Assembly (NCBI RefSeq): GCF_024834045.1
Contig: NZ_JANUXW010000001.1
Location: 434,001-498,000 of the forward strand
DNA length: 64,000 nt
Reading direction: 5' to 3'
Origin: Neisseria montereyensis
GTDB lineage: Bacteria; Pseudomonadota; Gammaproteobacteria; Burkholderiales; Neisseriaceae
The notes below the pieces were generated by a model that did no database searches, was not told where the DNA came from, and saw only the letters and a program-made list of their open reading frames with translations. The translations under genes were made by a program, and so were the position numbers. This document shows, in pieces, positions 9,154 through 19,246 of this stretch (the first letter of the stretch is position 1; each line of letters opens with the position of its first letter).

Positions 9154-11019
9154 ATGAAATGTCTTTTCTCACGTCGTACTTTCCTTAAAGGTACGACAGC
9201 CGTTGCCGGTGCATTAATGTTGGGTGGTTGTGACAAAGTTTATCGGCTTTTTTCACCGAATCATTCAGGTTCGGGTACGGTAGCGGTTAATGCCGATTAT
9301 TATCCGCCCGCCCTGCTTGGTTTGCGCGGTGATACAGATGGTGCACGAACAGCCGCGCATAGTGTTGCGCTGCAAGGAAAAGGGTATCAGCTACCGGGCA
9401 AAGCTGAGGAGCAATATGACTTGGTGGTGGTCGGTGCCGGCATAAGCGGATTGACAGCCGCTTATCTCTATCAAAAGCAACGCCCCGATGCCAAAATTTT
9501 ATTGTTGGATAATCACGAAGATTTTGGCGGCCATGCGCAGCGTAATGAATTTACGGTAGATGGTCGTTTATTGATTTCTTATGCAGGCAGTGAATCGATT
9601 GATTCGCCTAAATCCGAATATTCGGAAGAATCTTTGGCATTGCTGGAAGATTTGGGCATTGACTACACCAAATTCGAACAATATTTTCATCAAGATTTAT
9701 ACGAGCAAACGCGTAAACTAAAAGAAGGGGTGTTTTTTAATCAGGCTGCATTCGGCAAAGATGCTGTGGTAAGCGGTATTCCTGTGGTGGATGAAGAAGA
9801 TACGTTGGCTGTGATTGAAAAATTTCCTTTACCGGAAGAAGACAAACAGGCATTAATGGCACTTTATGCCGAGCCGGCCGACTACCTTAAAGGCAAAACC
9901 AAAAGCGGACGTAAGGAATTTGCAGAAAACACCAGCTATTATGATTTCTTAAAAAATTACGTTAAATTGCCCGAAGGTGCGTTGAAATACCTTAAAAATA
10001 TCAGTTCGGAATATTGGGGGCATGCGATTAATGCCATTTCCGTACAAGAGGCCTTGGATGACGGCTATCCCGGTGTGCAGAATTTGGGCTTGGAAACGGA
10101 AGAATACGAAGAAGAGCCTTATATCTATCATTTCCCCGACGGCAATGCTTCTATTGCGCGTATGTTGGTGCGCAGAATGATTCCTGCCGTCGCAACAGGC
10201 GATACGATGGAAGATATTGTGTTGGCTAAATTCGATTACAGCAAATTGGATGTGCCGGAAAATAAAATACGTATCCGCTTAAACAGCACGGCTTTATTGC
10301 TTGAGAATAATGATGAGGGCGTTGCTGTTGCCTATCTACCCCGTGATGGCGGTAATCTTAAACAGGTTCAGGCCAAACAGGCGATTTTTGCAGGGCATAG
10401 CGCATTGGCGGCGAGAGTAATACCGCAAATGCCCGAAGCCCAGAAAAATGCGGCAACAACCAATGTGAAAATACCGATGGTGTATGGCAAAGCAGCGGTG
10501 AAAAACTCACAAGCATTCCAAAAACTCGGGGTACATTCCCTTTATGCGCCCGATGCGCCATATTGCTTGGTTAAATTGGATGACCCTGTCAGCATGGGTG
10601 GGTATCAGTTTCCGCAAACGGCAGATGAACCTATGATTATCCATATGGTGCATATTGCGACTGACTTTTCCGGAAAAACTGCGCGTGAAATGTATAAAAA
10701 AGGTCGAATGGCACTTTATCAGCAGAATTTCGACAATTTAAAACAGCAAATGCTCGATCAGCTTCGCAGTATTTATCAGGTAGCCGGAGAAAACTTGGAT
10801 GATGTATTGGTGTCGGTAACCCTTAACCGTTGGGCACATGGTTATAGCTATGAGCAAACCGGCTTATGGGATTCGGATCAAAGCACCGAAAAAGCAACCG
10901 GAACCATGCAAAAGCCAGTTGGTAATATTTTTATGGCCGGTTCTGATTCCGGTTGGATGCCTTATGTTCATGGTGCCATTGACCAAGCACATCGTGCCGT
11001 TGGTGAGGCTTTAGCATAA
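9154..11019 (+). CDS. Tat-exported FAD-dependent oxidoreductase lipoprotein (spermidine dehydrogenase-like)
   Basis: A 621-residue flavoprotein predicted to act outside the cytoplasm. The N-terminus has a twin-arginine motif (SRRTFLKG, residues 6-13), a hydrophobic stretch, and the lipobox LGGC ending at about residue 26, so export by Tat and lipid anchoring are both likely. The FAD-binding Rossmann motif VVVGAGISGLTAAY starts near residue 90, and LLLDNHEDFGGHAQRNEF follows it. The C-terminal FAD motif is NIFMAGSDSGWMPYVHGAID. Overall length and motif order resemble the Pseudomonas SpdH/PA3713 family (spermidine dehydrogenase), from memory. The substrate is not proven and could be another amine. 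It is a single-gene unit with its own terminator. Confidence 0.7.
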   Translation: MKCLFSRRTFLKGTTAVAGALMLGGCDKVYRLFSPNHSGSGTVAVNADYYPPALLGLRGDTDGARTAAHSVALQGKGYQLPGKAEEQYDLVVVGAGISGLTAAYLYQKQRPDAKILLLDNHEDFGGHAQRNEFTVDGRLLISYAGSESIDSPKSEYSEESLALLEDLGIDYTKFEQYFHQDLYEQTRKLKEGVFFNQAAFGKDAVVSGIPVVDEEDTLAVIEKFPLPEEDKQALMALYAEPADYLKGKTKSGRKEFAENTSYYDFLKNYVKLPEGALKYLKNISSEYWGHAINAISVQEALDDGYPGVQNLGLETEEYEEEPYIYHFPDGNASIARMLVRRMIPAVATGDTMEDIVLAKFDYSKLDVPENKIRIRLNSTALLLENNDEGVAVAYLPRDGGNLKQVQAKQAIFAGHSALAARVIPQMPEAQKNAATTNVKIPMVYGKAAVKNSQAFQKLGVHSLYAPDAPYCLVKLDDPVSMGGYQFPQTADEPMIIHMVHIATDFSGKTAREMYKKGRMALYQQNFDNLKQQMLDQLRSIYQVAGENLDDVLVSVTLNRWAHGYSYEQTGLWDSDQSTEKATGTMQKPVGNIFMAGSDSGWMPYVHGAIDQAHRAVGEALA

Positions 11020-11429
11020 GGTTAACAATTCTTGGTAATAAGTAATCCGCTCATCTGTTTTGTTTGATACAAACGGGGTGAGCGGATTGTTTTATGAGCA
11101 ACATATATTTGATTGTGATGCAGAGGCCGTCTGAAAAGGTGAAACGTAATGTTTTAAGAGCTGTCGATTGTTGCTTTAAAACATTATTTATTTGTTATTT
11201 CATTTTATTTTAGCGAAGTGTTCATTTAAATAGATAGGTAAGTGTGGTCATTGGATTGACTATGAAAAAACAGTGAAAAGGCTAAAAGCATAGCGGTTTG
11301 TATCAATTTGAATATTTACCTATGAATTTCATGATAAGGGTTGTTTTCATCTTCTGTTAATCAGCGTAAGATATAGAAATTGTAAATAACCTGTTATGTT
11401 TATTTAAAATAATTGAGAAAGGTATAAGC
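11020..11429. other. Intergenic region upstream of the aminotransferase
   Basis: This 410-base gap contains the terminator at 11044-11093, one AGGCCGTCTGAA copy at about 11123, and AT-rich DNA that should hold the aminotransferase promoter. I see no convincing ORF or RNA gene. Confidence 0.5.
11044..11093 (+). terminator. Terminator after the flavoprotein gene
   Basis: AATCCGCTCA and TGAGCGGATT form the outer stem, an inner GTTT/AAAC pairing closes the loop, and GTTTT follows. Confidence 0.75.
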
Positions 11430-12623
11430 ATGTTTTTCGATAAAATCGAAGCCGCACCCGCAGACCCCATTTTAGGCTTAGGTGAAGCATTTAAAGCCGA
11501 TACCCGTTCCGGAAAAGTGAATTTGGGTATCGGTGTTTATAAAGATGCCCAAGGCAAAACCCCGATTGTGAAAGCCGTGAAAGAGGCGGAAAAACGCCTG
11601 CTGGAAACGGAAGATACCAAAAATTATCTAACCATCGACGGTGTGGCCGAATACAACGCGCAAACACAAAAACTGTTGTTTGGTGCCGATAGCGAAATCA
11701 TTGCCAATAAACGTGCCAAAACCGCACAAAGTTTGGGTGGAACAGGTGCTTTGCGCGTGGCTGCCGAATTTATCAAACGCCAAACTGAAAGTAAAAATAT
11801 TTGGATTTCCGGACCGACTTGGCCAAACCATAATGCCATTTTTAAAGCAGTAGGCGTGAATATCCGCGATTACCGTTATTACGATAAAAATAGCCACGGC
11901 TTAGATTGGGACGGTTTGATTGAAGATTTAAGCCAAGCAGGTGAGGGCGATGTAGTCTTGTTGCACGGTTGCTGTCATAACCCGACCGGTATTGATCCGA
12001 CTCCCGAACAATGGGATACATTGGCGAAAATGTCTGCCGAAAAAGGTTGGTTGCCTTTGTTTGACTTCGCTTATCAGGGTTTTGCCAACGGTTTGGAAGA
12101 AGATGCTTACGGCTTGCGTGCATTTGCCAAAGTGAAAAAAGAATTATTGGTGGCCAGCTCTTATTCTAAAAACTTCGGTATGTATAACGAACGTGTCGGT
12201 GCGTTTACTTTAGTGGCTGCGGATGAAGAAACGGCTAACCGTGCATTTAGTCAGGTAAAAATCATTATCCGTACCCTTTATTCAAATCCGGCTTCACACG
12301 GTGGCAATACTATTGCTTTGGTGTTGAAAGACGAAGCACTGAAAGCGCAGTGGATTGCCGAATTGGATGAAATGCGCAGCCGCATTAAAGAAATGCGCCA
12401 AAAATTCGTGGATATGTTGAAAGAATACGGTGCTAAGCAGGATTTTGATTTTATTGTGAAACAAAACGGTATGTTCTCATTCTCAGGTTTAACGCCCGAA
12501 CAGGTCGACCGCCTGAAAGACGAATTTGCCATCTATGCCGTACGTTCCGGCCGCATTAATGTGGCAGGTATTACTGAAGACAATATCCGTTATTTGTGCG
12601 AAAGCATTGTGAAAGTATTATAA
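11430..12623 (+). CDS. Aspartate/aromatic amino acid aminotransferase (class I)
   Basis: A 397-residue PLP enzyme of the AspC/TyrB subgroup (fold type I) that moves amino groups between aspartate or aromatic amino acids and 2-oxoacids. The start [17 protein letters not shown] is typical of this subgroup. The PLP lysine is Lys247 in SSYSKNFG, and [12 protein letters not shown] holds the conserved Asn and Pro of the cofactor site. NERVGA and the C-terminal arginine region ([12 protein letters not shown]) bind the carboxylates. AspC and TyrB cannot be told apart with confidence by eye. ATG 11430 has GAAAGG upstream. A hairpin terminator ends the unit. Confidence 0.93.
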   Translation: MFFDKIEAAPADPILGLGEAFKADTRSGKVNLGIGVYKDAQGKTPIVKAVKEAEKRLLETEDTKNYLTIDGVAEYNAQTQKLLFGADSEIIANKRAKTAQSLGGTGALRVAAEFIKRQTESKNIWISGPTWPNHNAIFKAVGVNIRDYRYYDKNSHGLDWDGLIEDLSQAGEGDVVLLHGCCHNPTGIDPTPEQWDTLAKMSAEKGWLPLFDFAYQGFANGLEEDAYGLRAFAKVKKELLVASSYSKNFGMYNERVGAFTLVAADEETANRAFSQVKIIIRTLYSNPASHGGNTIALVLKDEALKAQWIAELDEMRSRIKEMRQKFVDMLKEYGAKQDFDFIVKQNGMFSFSGLTPEQVDRLKDEFAIYAVRSGRINVAGITEDNIRYLCESIVKVL

Positions 12624-12643
12624 ATATACTTGCTGTATCAATT

Positions 12644-12700
12644 AAAATCCTCCGATTCTTTACTTTAGATTGATGAAGTAAGAATCAGAGGATTTTTTTG
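12644..12700 (+). terminator. Terminator after the aminotransferase gene
   Basis: AAAATCCTCCGATTCTT (12644-12660) pairs with AAGAATCAGAGGATTTT (12680-12696), and a T run follows. Confidence 0.88.
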
Positions 12701-12805
12701 ATAATATCAAGCCGATATTTTTCAGACGGCCTCATTTAAATATTACATTTAACCAGTTCGGGCTAGACGGGAAAGGCCGTCTGAATTGGCTATGTAAGGT
12801 TTGCA

Positions 12806-14275
12806 TTACCAATAACCGAGCACTTTCCACCAAACGCCGCCGATAAAGATAAATATCAGTAAATCCACCACACTCATTACAAATCCGGCTTTCCACCATT
12901 CGCCTAATGTGGTGTAGCCCGAACCGAAAATCACCGGTGAGGTACCCGTAGCGTAATGGGTTAGGGTCATCATAATGCTGGAAGCCGCCGCCATTATCAG
13001 GGCAAACAACATGGGCGGGGCGCCCAGTGCGATACCCGCAGTATAGAAAGCCCCCATCATGGCGGTAATATGGGCGGTGGTACTGGCAAACATATAATGC
13101 GCATACATATAGGCCAACAAGAGTAGAGTGGATGCACCTACCCAGCCTAAACCGAGTTGCTGAATATTGCTTTCCAATACACCGGAAAACCATGTAATCA
13201 GGCCGAGTTTGTTTAAGAATGTTGCCATCATCACCAAAGCGGCAAACCAAGTGATGGTATCCCATGCACTTTTTTCTTTCAAAATATCATCCCATGACAA
13301 CACGCCCGACAGCAATAATAATGCAAGGCCGATAAATGCCGTGGTTGTGGCATCCACACGCCAACCGTCACCCAATAGCATAGCCGGAATACCTGCCCAT
13401 AAAATCAGCAATAAAGCAAAAATACCCAGCATAATTTTTTCACCGCGGTTCATGCTGCCTAATTCGCTCAGGCGCTCTTTGGCAAATTGTGCGGCATTGG
13501 GGGTTTCTTTGATTTCAGGCGGATAAATGAAATATAAAACCAACGGCATTAAAAAGATAGCGGCTAAACCCGGCAGTAACATAGCCAAAGCCCAAGTGCC
13601 CCAGCTCAGATGGATATTAGAATTGGTGGCTTTGGCGACAATATCCACAACCAGCGGGTTAGGGGCGGTTGCGGTAATAAACATGGCCGAAGTAATCGGG
13701 TTGCTATGGTAGTTGACTAGAGCAAGGTAGCGGCCGATACGGCCTTGCGTACCTTTTTCCGGATCGGAGTCGTAACTAGAGGCAATGGCTTTCATTACCG
13801 GATGGATAATGCCGCCGCCGCGGGCGGTATTACTCGGAGTAACCGGAGCCAATATCAGTTCGGATAAAGCCAAGCTGTAGCCGATACCGAGTGTTTTTTT
13901 ACCGAAAAGCGAAATAAATAAGTAGCCGATGCGTGCGCCCAAACCGGTTTTTAAAATGCCGCGTGAAATCATGATGGAAATACCAATCAACCAAATCAGC
14001 GAACTGGAAAAACTACTCAGGGCATCTTGAATGGCACTGCCCGGGTTGTCGGAGGTTACGCCGGTGACCGCAACCAGCATAATGGCCACAATAGATAATG
14101 CGCCAATCGGCATAGCCTTACCGATAATGGCGGCTATCACGCCGATAAACATTGCCAAAAGATGCCATGCCTGCGGTGTCACCCCCTCGGGCACGGGGAT
14201 AGCAAACCAAATCAATAATGCCAATACAACAGCTATTGCCGCCGGTATAGGTTTGAAGCCGAGCTTATTTTCCAT
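12806..14275 (-). CDS. DASS-family di-/tricarboxylate transporter (CitT/TtdT-like)
   Basis: A 489-residue inner-membrane transporter of the divalent anion:Na+ symporter (SLC13/CitT) family. It has many hydrophobic segments along its length. The family's substrate/sodium motif SNT appears in LAPVTPSNTARGGG, and the repeat-related motif NYHSNPITSAMF follows. The C-terminal half has HYATGTSPVIFGSGY, which is typical of CitT, TtdT and plant 2-oxoglutarate/malate translocators. Likely substrates are C4/C5 dicarboxylates such as malate, 2-oxoglutarate or tartrate; the exact one cannot be read. It is a stand-alone gene between DUS hairpins. Confidence 0.88.
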   Translation of the reverse strand: MENKLGFKPIPAAIAVVLALLIWFAIPVPEGVTPQAWHLLAMFIGVIAAIIGKAMPIGALSIVAIMLVAVTGVTSDNPGSAIQDALSSFSSSLIWLIGISIMISRGILKTGLGARIGYLFISLFGKKTLGIGYSLALSELILAPVTPSNTARGGGIIHPVMKAIASSYDSDPEKGTQGRIGRYLALVNYHSNPITSAMFITATAPNPLVVDIVAKATNSNIHLSWGTWALAMLLPGLAAIFLMPLVLYFIYPPEIKETPNAAQFAKERLSELGSMNRGEKIMLGIFALLLILWAGIPAMLLGDGWRVDATTTAFIGLALLLLSGVLSWDDILKEKSAWDTITWFAALVMMATFLNKLGLITWFSGVLESNIQQLGLGWVGASTLLLLAYMYAHYMFASTTAHITAMMGAFYTAGIALGAPPMLFALIMAAASSIMMTLTHYATGTSPVIFGSGYTTLGEWWKAGFVMSVVDLLIFIFIGGVWWKVLGYW

Positions 14276-14612
14276 TCTGGTTATCCTTATTTATAAATAT
14301 ATAAATGATTCGCAGTGGACGGAAATCATTGTCTGCCTGATGATACTTTTAGATATGGACGGTCGTATATTTGTTCCACTTAAAAATTTAATATCGGTAA
14401 TGTATTTTATAACCTTATATTTTCTAAGGATGAGTGTTTTGTTTTACAATAGGCAGTGGTGGGGGAAATAGTTGGTTTAGTAAGAATAGATGTGAATCAA
14501 ATAGAAAGTTAATAAAAGAATAAACTTTTTGGTTATAGATAAAAATTATTATAAAAAGCCGTCTGAAAAGTTTCAGACGGCTTTTTATAATGCAGATAGG
14601 AAGGCCGGTGTA
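14276..14612. other. Intergenic region between the DASS transporter and ppk
   Basis: This 337-base, AT-rich gap contains the transporter promoter side and, at 14553-14586, a strong DUS hairpin. A 146-codon frame across it on the plus strand is mostly antisense to the transporter, so I do not accept it. Confidence 0.5.
14553..14586 (-). terminator. DUS hairpin terminator after ppk
   Basis: AAAAAGCCGTCTGAA and its inverted copy, 4 bases apart, are flanked by A and T runs. It lies about 27 bases past the ppk stop. Confidence 0.85.
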
Positions 14613-16673
14613 TTAAATGCCGTATTCCGCCCAAAGCTCGTCTTGTAGGCTTTGTTCGCTACCGTCTTGATCCGGTTCGGCACGGACATAACTGCCATCG
14701 GGGCGCATCAGCCATGCCTGCCGGTTATCTTGCAGGGCCAAAGTCAGGCCTTCATGGATGATACGGGCTTTTAAATCAGGCTGCTCGATGGGGGTGCAGG
14801 TTTCGATGCGGCGGAAGAAATTACGCCCCATCCAGTCGGCACTGGAAATATAGGTATCTTCTTCACCGTCGTTGTAGAAATAATATACGCGGGCATGTTC
14901 CAATTGGCGGCCGATAATCGAACGCACCCGGATATTGTCTGATAAGCCGGGTACTTCGGGGCGTAGGGCGCACATACCCCGTACGATTAAATCGATTTGT
15001 ACACCTGCGGCGCTGGCGGCATATAGTGCTTCGATAACACTGGGTTCGATTAACGAATTCATCTTGGCGATAATCCATGCAGGGCGGCCGGATTCGGCAT
15101 GGAGCCGTTCCCGCTCGATGCTGTCCATAATCATCGGGTGCAGGGTAAACGGGCTTTGATACAGTTTGTTTAAACGTCCGGGTTGCCCTAAACCGGTGAT
15201 TTCCATAAACAGGGTGTTTACATCGGCGGTAATCTCTTCATCGGCGGTAATCAGCCCGAAATCGGTGTAGATACGGGAGGTGCCTTGGTGATAATTGCCT
15301 GTGCCCAAATGTGCGTAACGTTTGAGAACACCGTTTTCACGGCGGATAACCAGCGCCATCTTGGCGTGAACTTTATAGCCGAATACGCCGTAAACCACAT
15401 GGGCACCGGCATTTTCCAGTTGCTGCGCCCAATTCAGGTTGTTAGCTTCGTCGAAACGTGCCATTAATTCTACGACTACGGTTACGATTTTTCCTACCTG
15501 AGTGGCGTGTAGCAATGCTTTAACCAACTCCGAATTGCTGCCGGTGCGGTAGATTGTCATTTTAATGGCGACCACATCGGGATCGATGGCGGCCTCTTGA
15601 ATAAAGCGGACAACGGGCTCAAACGACTGATAAGGATGATGCAGCAATAAAGGAGCTGATGTAACGGTTTCGATAATCGGTTTGCCTTTTCTAACGCTTT
15701 TCGGCAACCCCGCCGTGCGGGGCGGAAACTTTAAATCGGGGCGGTCGACCATATCGGGCACCGACATCAAGCGCACCAGATTCACCGGCCCTTTCACTTG
15801 ATACATTTCGGATATATCCAGTTTGAAATGGCCGAGCAGAAATTCATAAATATGCGGCGGGCAGGTTTCTGCCACTTCCAGACGCACGCCGTCGCCGTAT
15901 TCGCGGTCTTTCAGCTCGCTTTGAATCGCGGTACGCAGGTTTTTCAGGTCTTCTTCATCAACGGTTAGGTCGCTGTCGCGGGTTACACGGAATTGGTGGC
16001 AGCCTTTTACTTCCATGCCCGGAAAAAGTTTGTCTACATATTCATGCAGGATAGAGGAAAGGAATACAAAACCACTTTCGCCATTGCAGATTTCAGGCGG
16101 TAGTTTAATCACGCGCGGCAAAATACGCGGTGCCTGCACAATCGCCATCCCCGAAGCTCTGCCAAATGCATCATTGCCAAGCAGTTCGACGGCAAAATTA
16201 AGGGATTTATTCAGTGGGCGGGGGAAGGGGTGGGAGGGATCCAAACCGATGGGGGTGAGGATTTGCAGAAGTTCGCGGTCGAAATAATCCTCGATCCATT
16301 CCCGCTGTTGGGTCGTCCAGTTTTGGCGACGATAGAAATGAATGCCTTCTTTACTTAGCGCCGGTTGTAAAACTTCGTTGAATAAAGCATATTGTTCGCG
16401 TATCAGTGCATGGGCTTCCTGTTGCGCTTTGGCAATGGTTTCGGCCGGTGTTTTACCGTTATCAAGCAGAGTATTGGGATTTTGCTTCATCTCGCGTTTG
16501 AGATAAGCCATGCGCACTTCAAAAAACTCATCTAAATTGGATGATACGATACATAAAAAACGCAAACGTTCCAACAACGGTACGCGTGTATCTTGTGCTT
16601 GTGCCAAAACACGGCGGTTAAATGCGAGTAGGCTTAATTCTCGGCAAAGTAAACGGTTTTGTTCGGGCATCAT
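14613..16673 (-). CDS. ppk: Polyphosphate kinase 1
   Basis: PPK1 reversibly makes inorganic polyphosphate from ATP. The 686-residue length fits the family. The N domain begins NRLLCRELSLLAFNRRVL, followed by SSNLDEFFEVRM. The catalytic domains have the autophosphorylated-histidine region YAHLGTGNYHQGTS and IYTDFGLIT. The second conserved histidine region is LEHARVYYF, followed by ISSADWMGRNFFRRIE. Both phospholipase-D-like halves are therefore intact. The start could be Met1 or Met2 of MMPEQ. It is divergent from purC, with a DUS pair in the shared upstream region. Confidence 0.97.
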   Translation of the reverse strand: MMPEQNRLLCRELSLLAFNRRVLAQAQDTRVPLLERLRFLCIVSSNLDEFFEVRMAYLKREMKQNPNTLLDNGKTPAETIAKAQQEAHALIREQYALFNEVLQPALSKEGIHFYRRQNWTTQQREWIEDYFDRELLQILTPIGLDPSHPFPRPLNKSLNFAVELLGNDAFGRASGMAIVQAPRILPRVIKLPPEICNGESGFVFLSSILHEYVDKLFPGMEVKGCHQFRVTRDSDLTVDEEDLKNLRTAIQSELKDREYGDGVRLEVAETCPPHIYEFLLGHFKLDISEMYQVKGPVNLVRLMSVPDMVDRPDLKFPPRTAGLPKSVRKGKPIIETVTSAPLLLHHPYQSFEPVVRFIQEAAIDPDVVAIKMTIYRTGSNSELVKALLHATQVGKIVTVVVELMARFDEANNLNWAQQLENAGAHVVYGVFGYKVHAKMALVIRRENGVLKRYAHLGTGNYHQGTSRIYTDFGLITADEEITADVNTLFMEITGLGQPGRLNKLYQSPFTLHPMIMDSIERERLHAESGRPAWIIAKMNSLIEPSVIEALYAASAAGVQIDLIVRGMCALRPEVPGLSDNIRVRSIIGRQLEHARVYYFYNDGEEDTYISSADWMGRNFFRRIETCTPIEQPDLKARIIHEGLTLALQDNRQAWLMRPDGSYVRAEPDQDGSEQSLQDELWAEYGI

Positions 16674-16762
16674 GGCGGGTTCCTTGAAGAAAACAATGGC
16701 AAAATAGGGTCATGACTAAAGTATAACGTGTTTTGCCCGTGAACGGATAAATCGGTATGTTT

Positions 16763-16790
16763 AGGCCGTCTGAACATTTTCAGACGGCTT
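16763..16790. repeat. DUS inverted pair between divergent ppk and purC
   Basis: AGGCCGTCTGAA and its inverse, 4 bases apart. Both neighbours are transcribed away from it, so it cannot be their terminator. It serves as an uptake signal or has an upstream regulatory effect. Confidence 0.8.
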
Positions 16791-16960
16791 GATTCAGACA
16801 TTGTTCATTAATATAAGCTTGCGAACAACAAAAAACAATGTGGAAAAGATTGGTATCGGGTTGCTTGATTACCTGATGATTGTGAACAATCTGCACGCTT
16901 GAGGGGGATTTCCGTTAAAATAATACTTTCCGATCCAAAACCTCCGATAAAGAGAAAACC

Positions 16961-17821
16961 ATGTCTTCAATCAGTTTGAAAAAAATTTATTCCGGCAAAG
17001 TCCGCGATCTTTATGAAATAGACGATAAGCGTATGTTGATGGTGGCTTCCGACCGGCTTTCCGCATTCGACGTTATTCTCGATGATCCTATTCCGGGAAA
17101 AGGCGAAATACTCACACAAATTTCTAATTTTTGGTTTGGCAAACTGGCACATATTATGCCGAATCATTTTACCGGCGATACGGTTTACGATGTATTGCCC
17201 GAAGCAGAAGCCAAAGCACTCGAAAAGCGCGCGGTAGTAGCCAAAAAACTCACACCGGTAAAAGTAGAAGCGATTGTGCGCGGTTATCTGGCAGGCAGCG
17301 GTTGGAAAGAGTATCAAAAAACAGGTGCGGTGTGCGGTATTCCGCTACCGGAAGGCATGCAGGAGGCGCAACAACTGCCGGAAGTGATTTTCACACCGTC
17401 TACCAAGGCCGAAGTGGGGGATCACGATGAAAACATCAGTTTTGAAACCTGCGAAAAAATTATCGGCAAAGAATTGGCTGCCCAAGTGCGCGATAAAGCC
17501 ATTCGGTTGTACACCGAAGCGGCCGAATATGCCAAAATACGCGGCATCATTATTTGCGATACCAAATTCGAGTTCGGTATTGATGAAGACGGTACGCTGA
17601 CGTTGATGGACGAAGTGTTAACGCCGGATTCAAGCCGTTTTTGGCCGGCAGACCAATACCGTGTCGGCACCAATCCGCCTTCTTTTGATAAACAGTTTGT
17701 GCGCGACTGGTTGGAACAAAGCGGTTGGAATAAACAAGCACCTGCGCCGAAAGTGCCGGAAGAGGTGATTCGGAAAACCGTTGAGAAGTATCAGGAAGCA
17801 TTAAGCCTGCTGACACGTTAA
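16961..17821 (+). CDS. purC: Phosphoribosylaminoimidazole-succinocarboxamide synthase
   Basis: PurC (SAICAR synthase) joins aspartate to CAIR in purine synthesis, using ATP. The 286-residue protein is the longer form, with the early block [14 protein letters not shown] and the motif [34 protein letters not shown] is the conserved signature near residues 217-233. ATG 16961 follows AAAGAGAAAACC. It is monocistronic, with a DUS hairpin behind it. Confidence 0.97.
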   Translation: MSSISLKKIYSGKVRDLYEIDDKRMLMVASDRLSAFDVILDDPIPGKGEILTQISNFWFGKLAHIMPNHFTGDTVYDVLPEAEAKALEKRAVVAKKLTPVKVEAIVRGYLAGSGWKEYQKTGAVCGIPLPEGMQEAQQLPEVIFTPSTKAEVGDHDENISFETCEKIIGKELAAQVRDKAIRLYTEAAEYAKIRGIIICDTKFEFGIDEDGTLTLMDEVLTPDSSRFWPADQYRVGTNPPSFDKQFVRDWLEQSGWNKQAPAPKVPEEVIRKTVEKYQEALSLLTR

Positions 17822-17860
17822 TCGATTGAATACTGAAGTGCCGTGCAGACATAATTGAAC

Positions 17861-17899
17861 AATAAAGGCCGTCTGAAATTATTTCAGACGGCCTTTATT
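17861..17899 (+). terminator. DUS hairpin between purC and the LysR gene
   Basis: AATAAAGGCCGTCTGAAAT and its inverse form a long stem. It lies between two convergent genes and can end both. Confidence 0.85.
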
Positions 17900-17948
17900 G
17901 TTGGGCAGGTTGTTAAAACCATTTGTTTGAAAGTATTAAAAAAACACT

Positions 17949-18857
17949 TTAAAAAGCTTTAGGACGGTTGCCCGGAGAGGTTGTTTTTTCTTCGAGGAAA
18001 TCGATAAAGCTGCGCACTTTGGCACTTAAAAACGTTCTGTCCACATAGGCGGCATATAGGCGGATAATGCGTGATTGGTAATCAGGGAACAGGCGTACGA
18101 GCTTACCTGAATTTAAATCGTCTTCCACGCACCACAAGGGCTGGTAGCCGATACCGACACCTGAACGTATCAGGCTGCCGGTCATCAAGGTACTGCTGCT
18201 CAATACTACCGGATCAAGGGAAAAATCATGTGTATTGCCGTCTTTGTCTTTGATTTGCACGTTGGAAACGTCTACATAAGAAGGCAATATGGCCGGGTGG
18301 TTTGTGACTTCTTCCGGTGTTTGTGGTACGCCGTGGTGGCGCAGATAATCCGGAGAGGCAACCATAATAAATTCGATATCGGTTAACGGTTTGACAATCA
18401 GCGAAGGATTGGGGGTGTTGGAAACGCGCAAGGCCAAATCAAAACCTTCGGCAATCAAATCGATATGGTGGTTGCTCAGGTCTAAATTCAGGGTTACTTG
18501 CGGGTAACGTTGGCGGTATTCTTCCAACCAGTTGCTGAAGCGTTTGTTGGCAAACCATTGCGGCATGGTAATTTTAAGGGTGCCTTGCGGTTTGTTGTTA
18601 CCGCTGGCCGCTTTTCGGGCGGCGGCTTCCAGCATATCAAGTGCGTAGGCACTTTGTTGATAATATTCTTCGCCGGCTTCGGTAAGGTGCAGATTACGGC
18701 TGTTACGGTGCAACAGCTTTGCCTGCACGGTTTTTTCCAGATGGTTAACGTGTTTACTGGCCATCGCCGTGGAAATATTGAGTTGGTCGGCCGCACGGGT
18801 AAAACTACCGCTTTGTATGACCTGACGGAATACTTTTAAACTGAATAAGGTATCCAT
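17949..18857 (-). CDS. LysR-family transcriptional regulator
   Basis: A 302-residue LysR-type regulator. The winged HTH is at residues 1-60 (FRQVIQSGSFTRAADQLNIS, then KHVNHLEKTVQAKLLHRNSR), followed by a linker helix and a two-lobed effector domain from about residue 90. It is divergent from the nitroreductase gene across a 389-base AT-rich gap. Divergent LysR regulators often control the neighbouring gene, so control of the nitroreductase is likely but inferred. Its HTH differs clearly from what I recall of meningococcal CrgA. The inducer is unknown. Confidence 0.9.
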   Translation of the reverse strand: MDTLFSLKVFRQVIQSGSFTRAADQLNISTAMASKHVNHLEKTVQAKLLHRNSRNLHLTEAGEEYYQQSAYALDMLEAAARKAASGNNKPQGTLKITMPQWFANKRFSNWLEEYRQRYPQVTLNLDLSNHHIDLIAEGFDLALRVSNTPNPSLIVKPLTDIEFIMVASPDYLRHHGVPQTPEEVTNHPAILPSYVDVSNVQIKDKDGNTHDFSLDPVVLSSSTLMTGSLIRSGVGIGYQPLWCVEDDLNSGKLVRLFPDYQSRIIRLYAAYVDRTFLSAKVRSFIDFLEEKTTSPGNRPKAF

Positions 18858-19246
18858 GGTTTCTTTTCGGGAAAGGTTTCTTTAAAGAAGTACCTATATA
18901 TTAATAAAAGAGAAAGTTATATACTATACAGCTGAAATGGGTATTTAAAAATATAAAATTAGATATAGTTAAATAAATGACTATTTATTTTATTTCCGTC
19001 TGTTTCCTTATGAAGCGTTAGATAAAAGTTGCTAGACATAATGTTATGCGACTCTACAGAAATTTTCCATGTTTTCTATATTGCCAGATTTTAACCGTTA
19101 TCTAAATAAGTATTTTTAGGTATTTTATAGAAAATCATGACTCATAAGGAATGCAGCCGTATCTATAACAATAATGTAGTTTCTATTTAGTTAGGAAAAC
19201 GTCTTTAATAATTATTCAAAATAACTTAATTCTGAGGAAGAACATC
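18858..19246. other. Divergent promoter region, LysR regulator and nitroreductase
   Basis: 389 bases of AT-rich DNA with no ORF of note. GTACCTATA-like (about 18889) and TAGGTATTTTAT-like (about 19117) segments may be parts of a LysR operator, but I cannot define a clear T-N11-A site. Confidence 0.4.

Noticed and set aside
14031-14471. 146-codon plus-strand ORF upstream of the DASS transporter
   Set aside because: More than half is antisense to the transporter and the rest is AT-rich intergenic DNA without a ribosome binding site.
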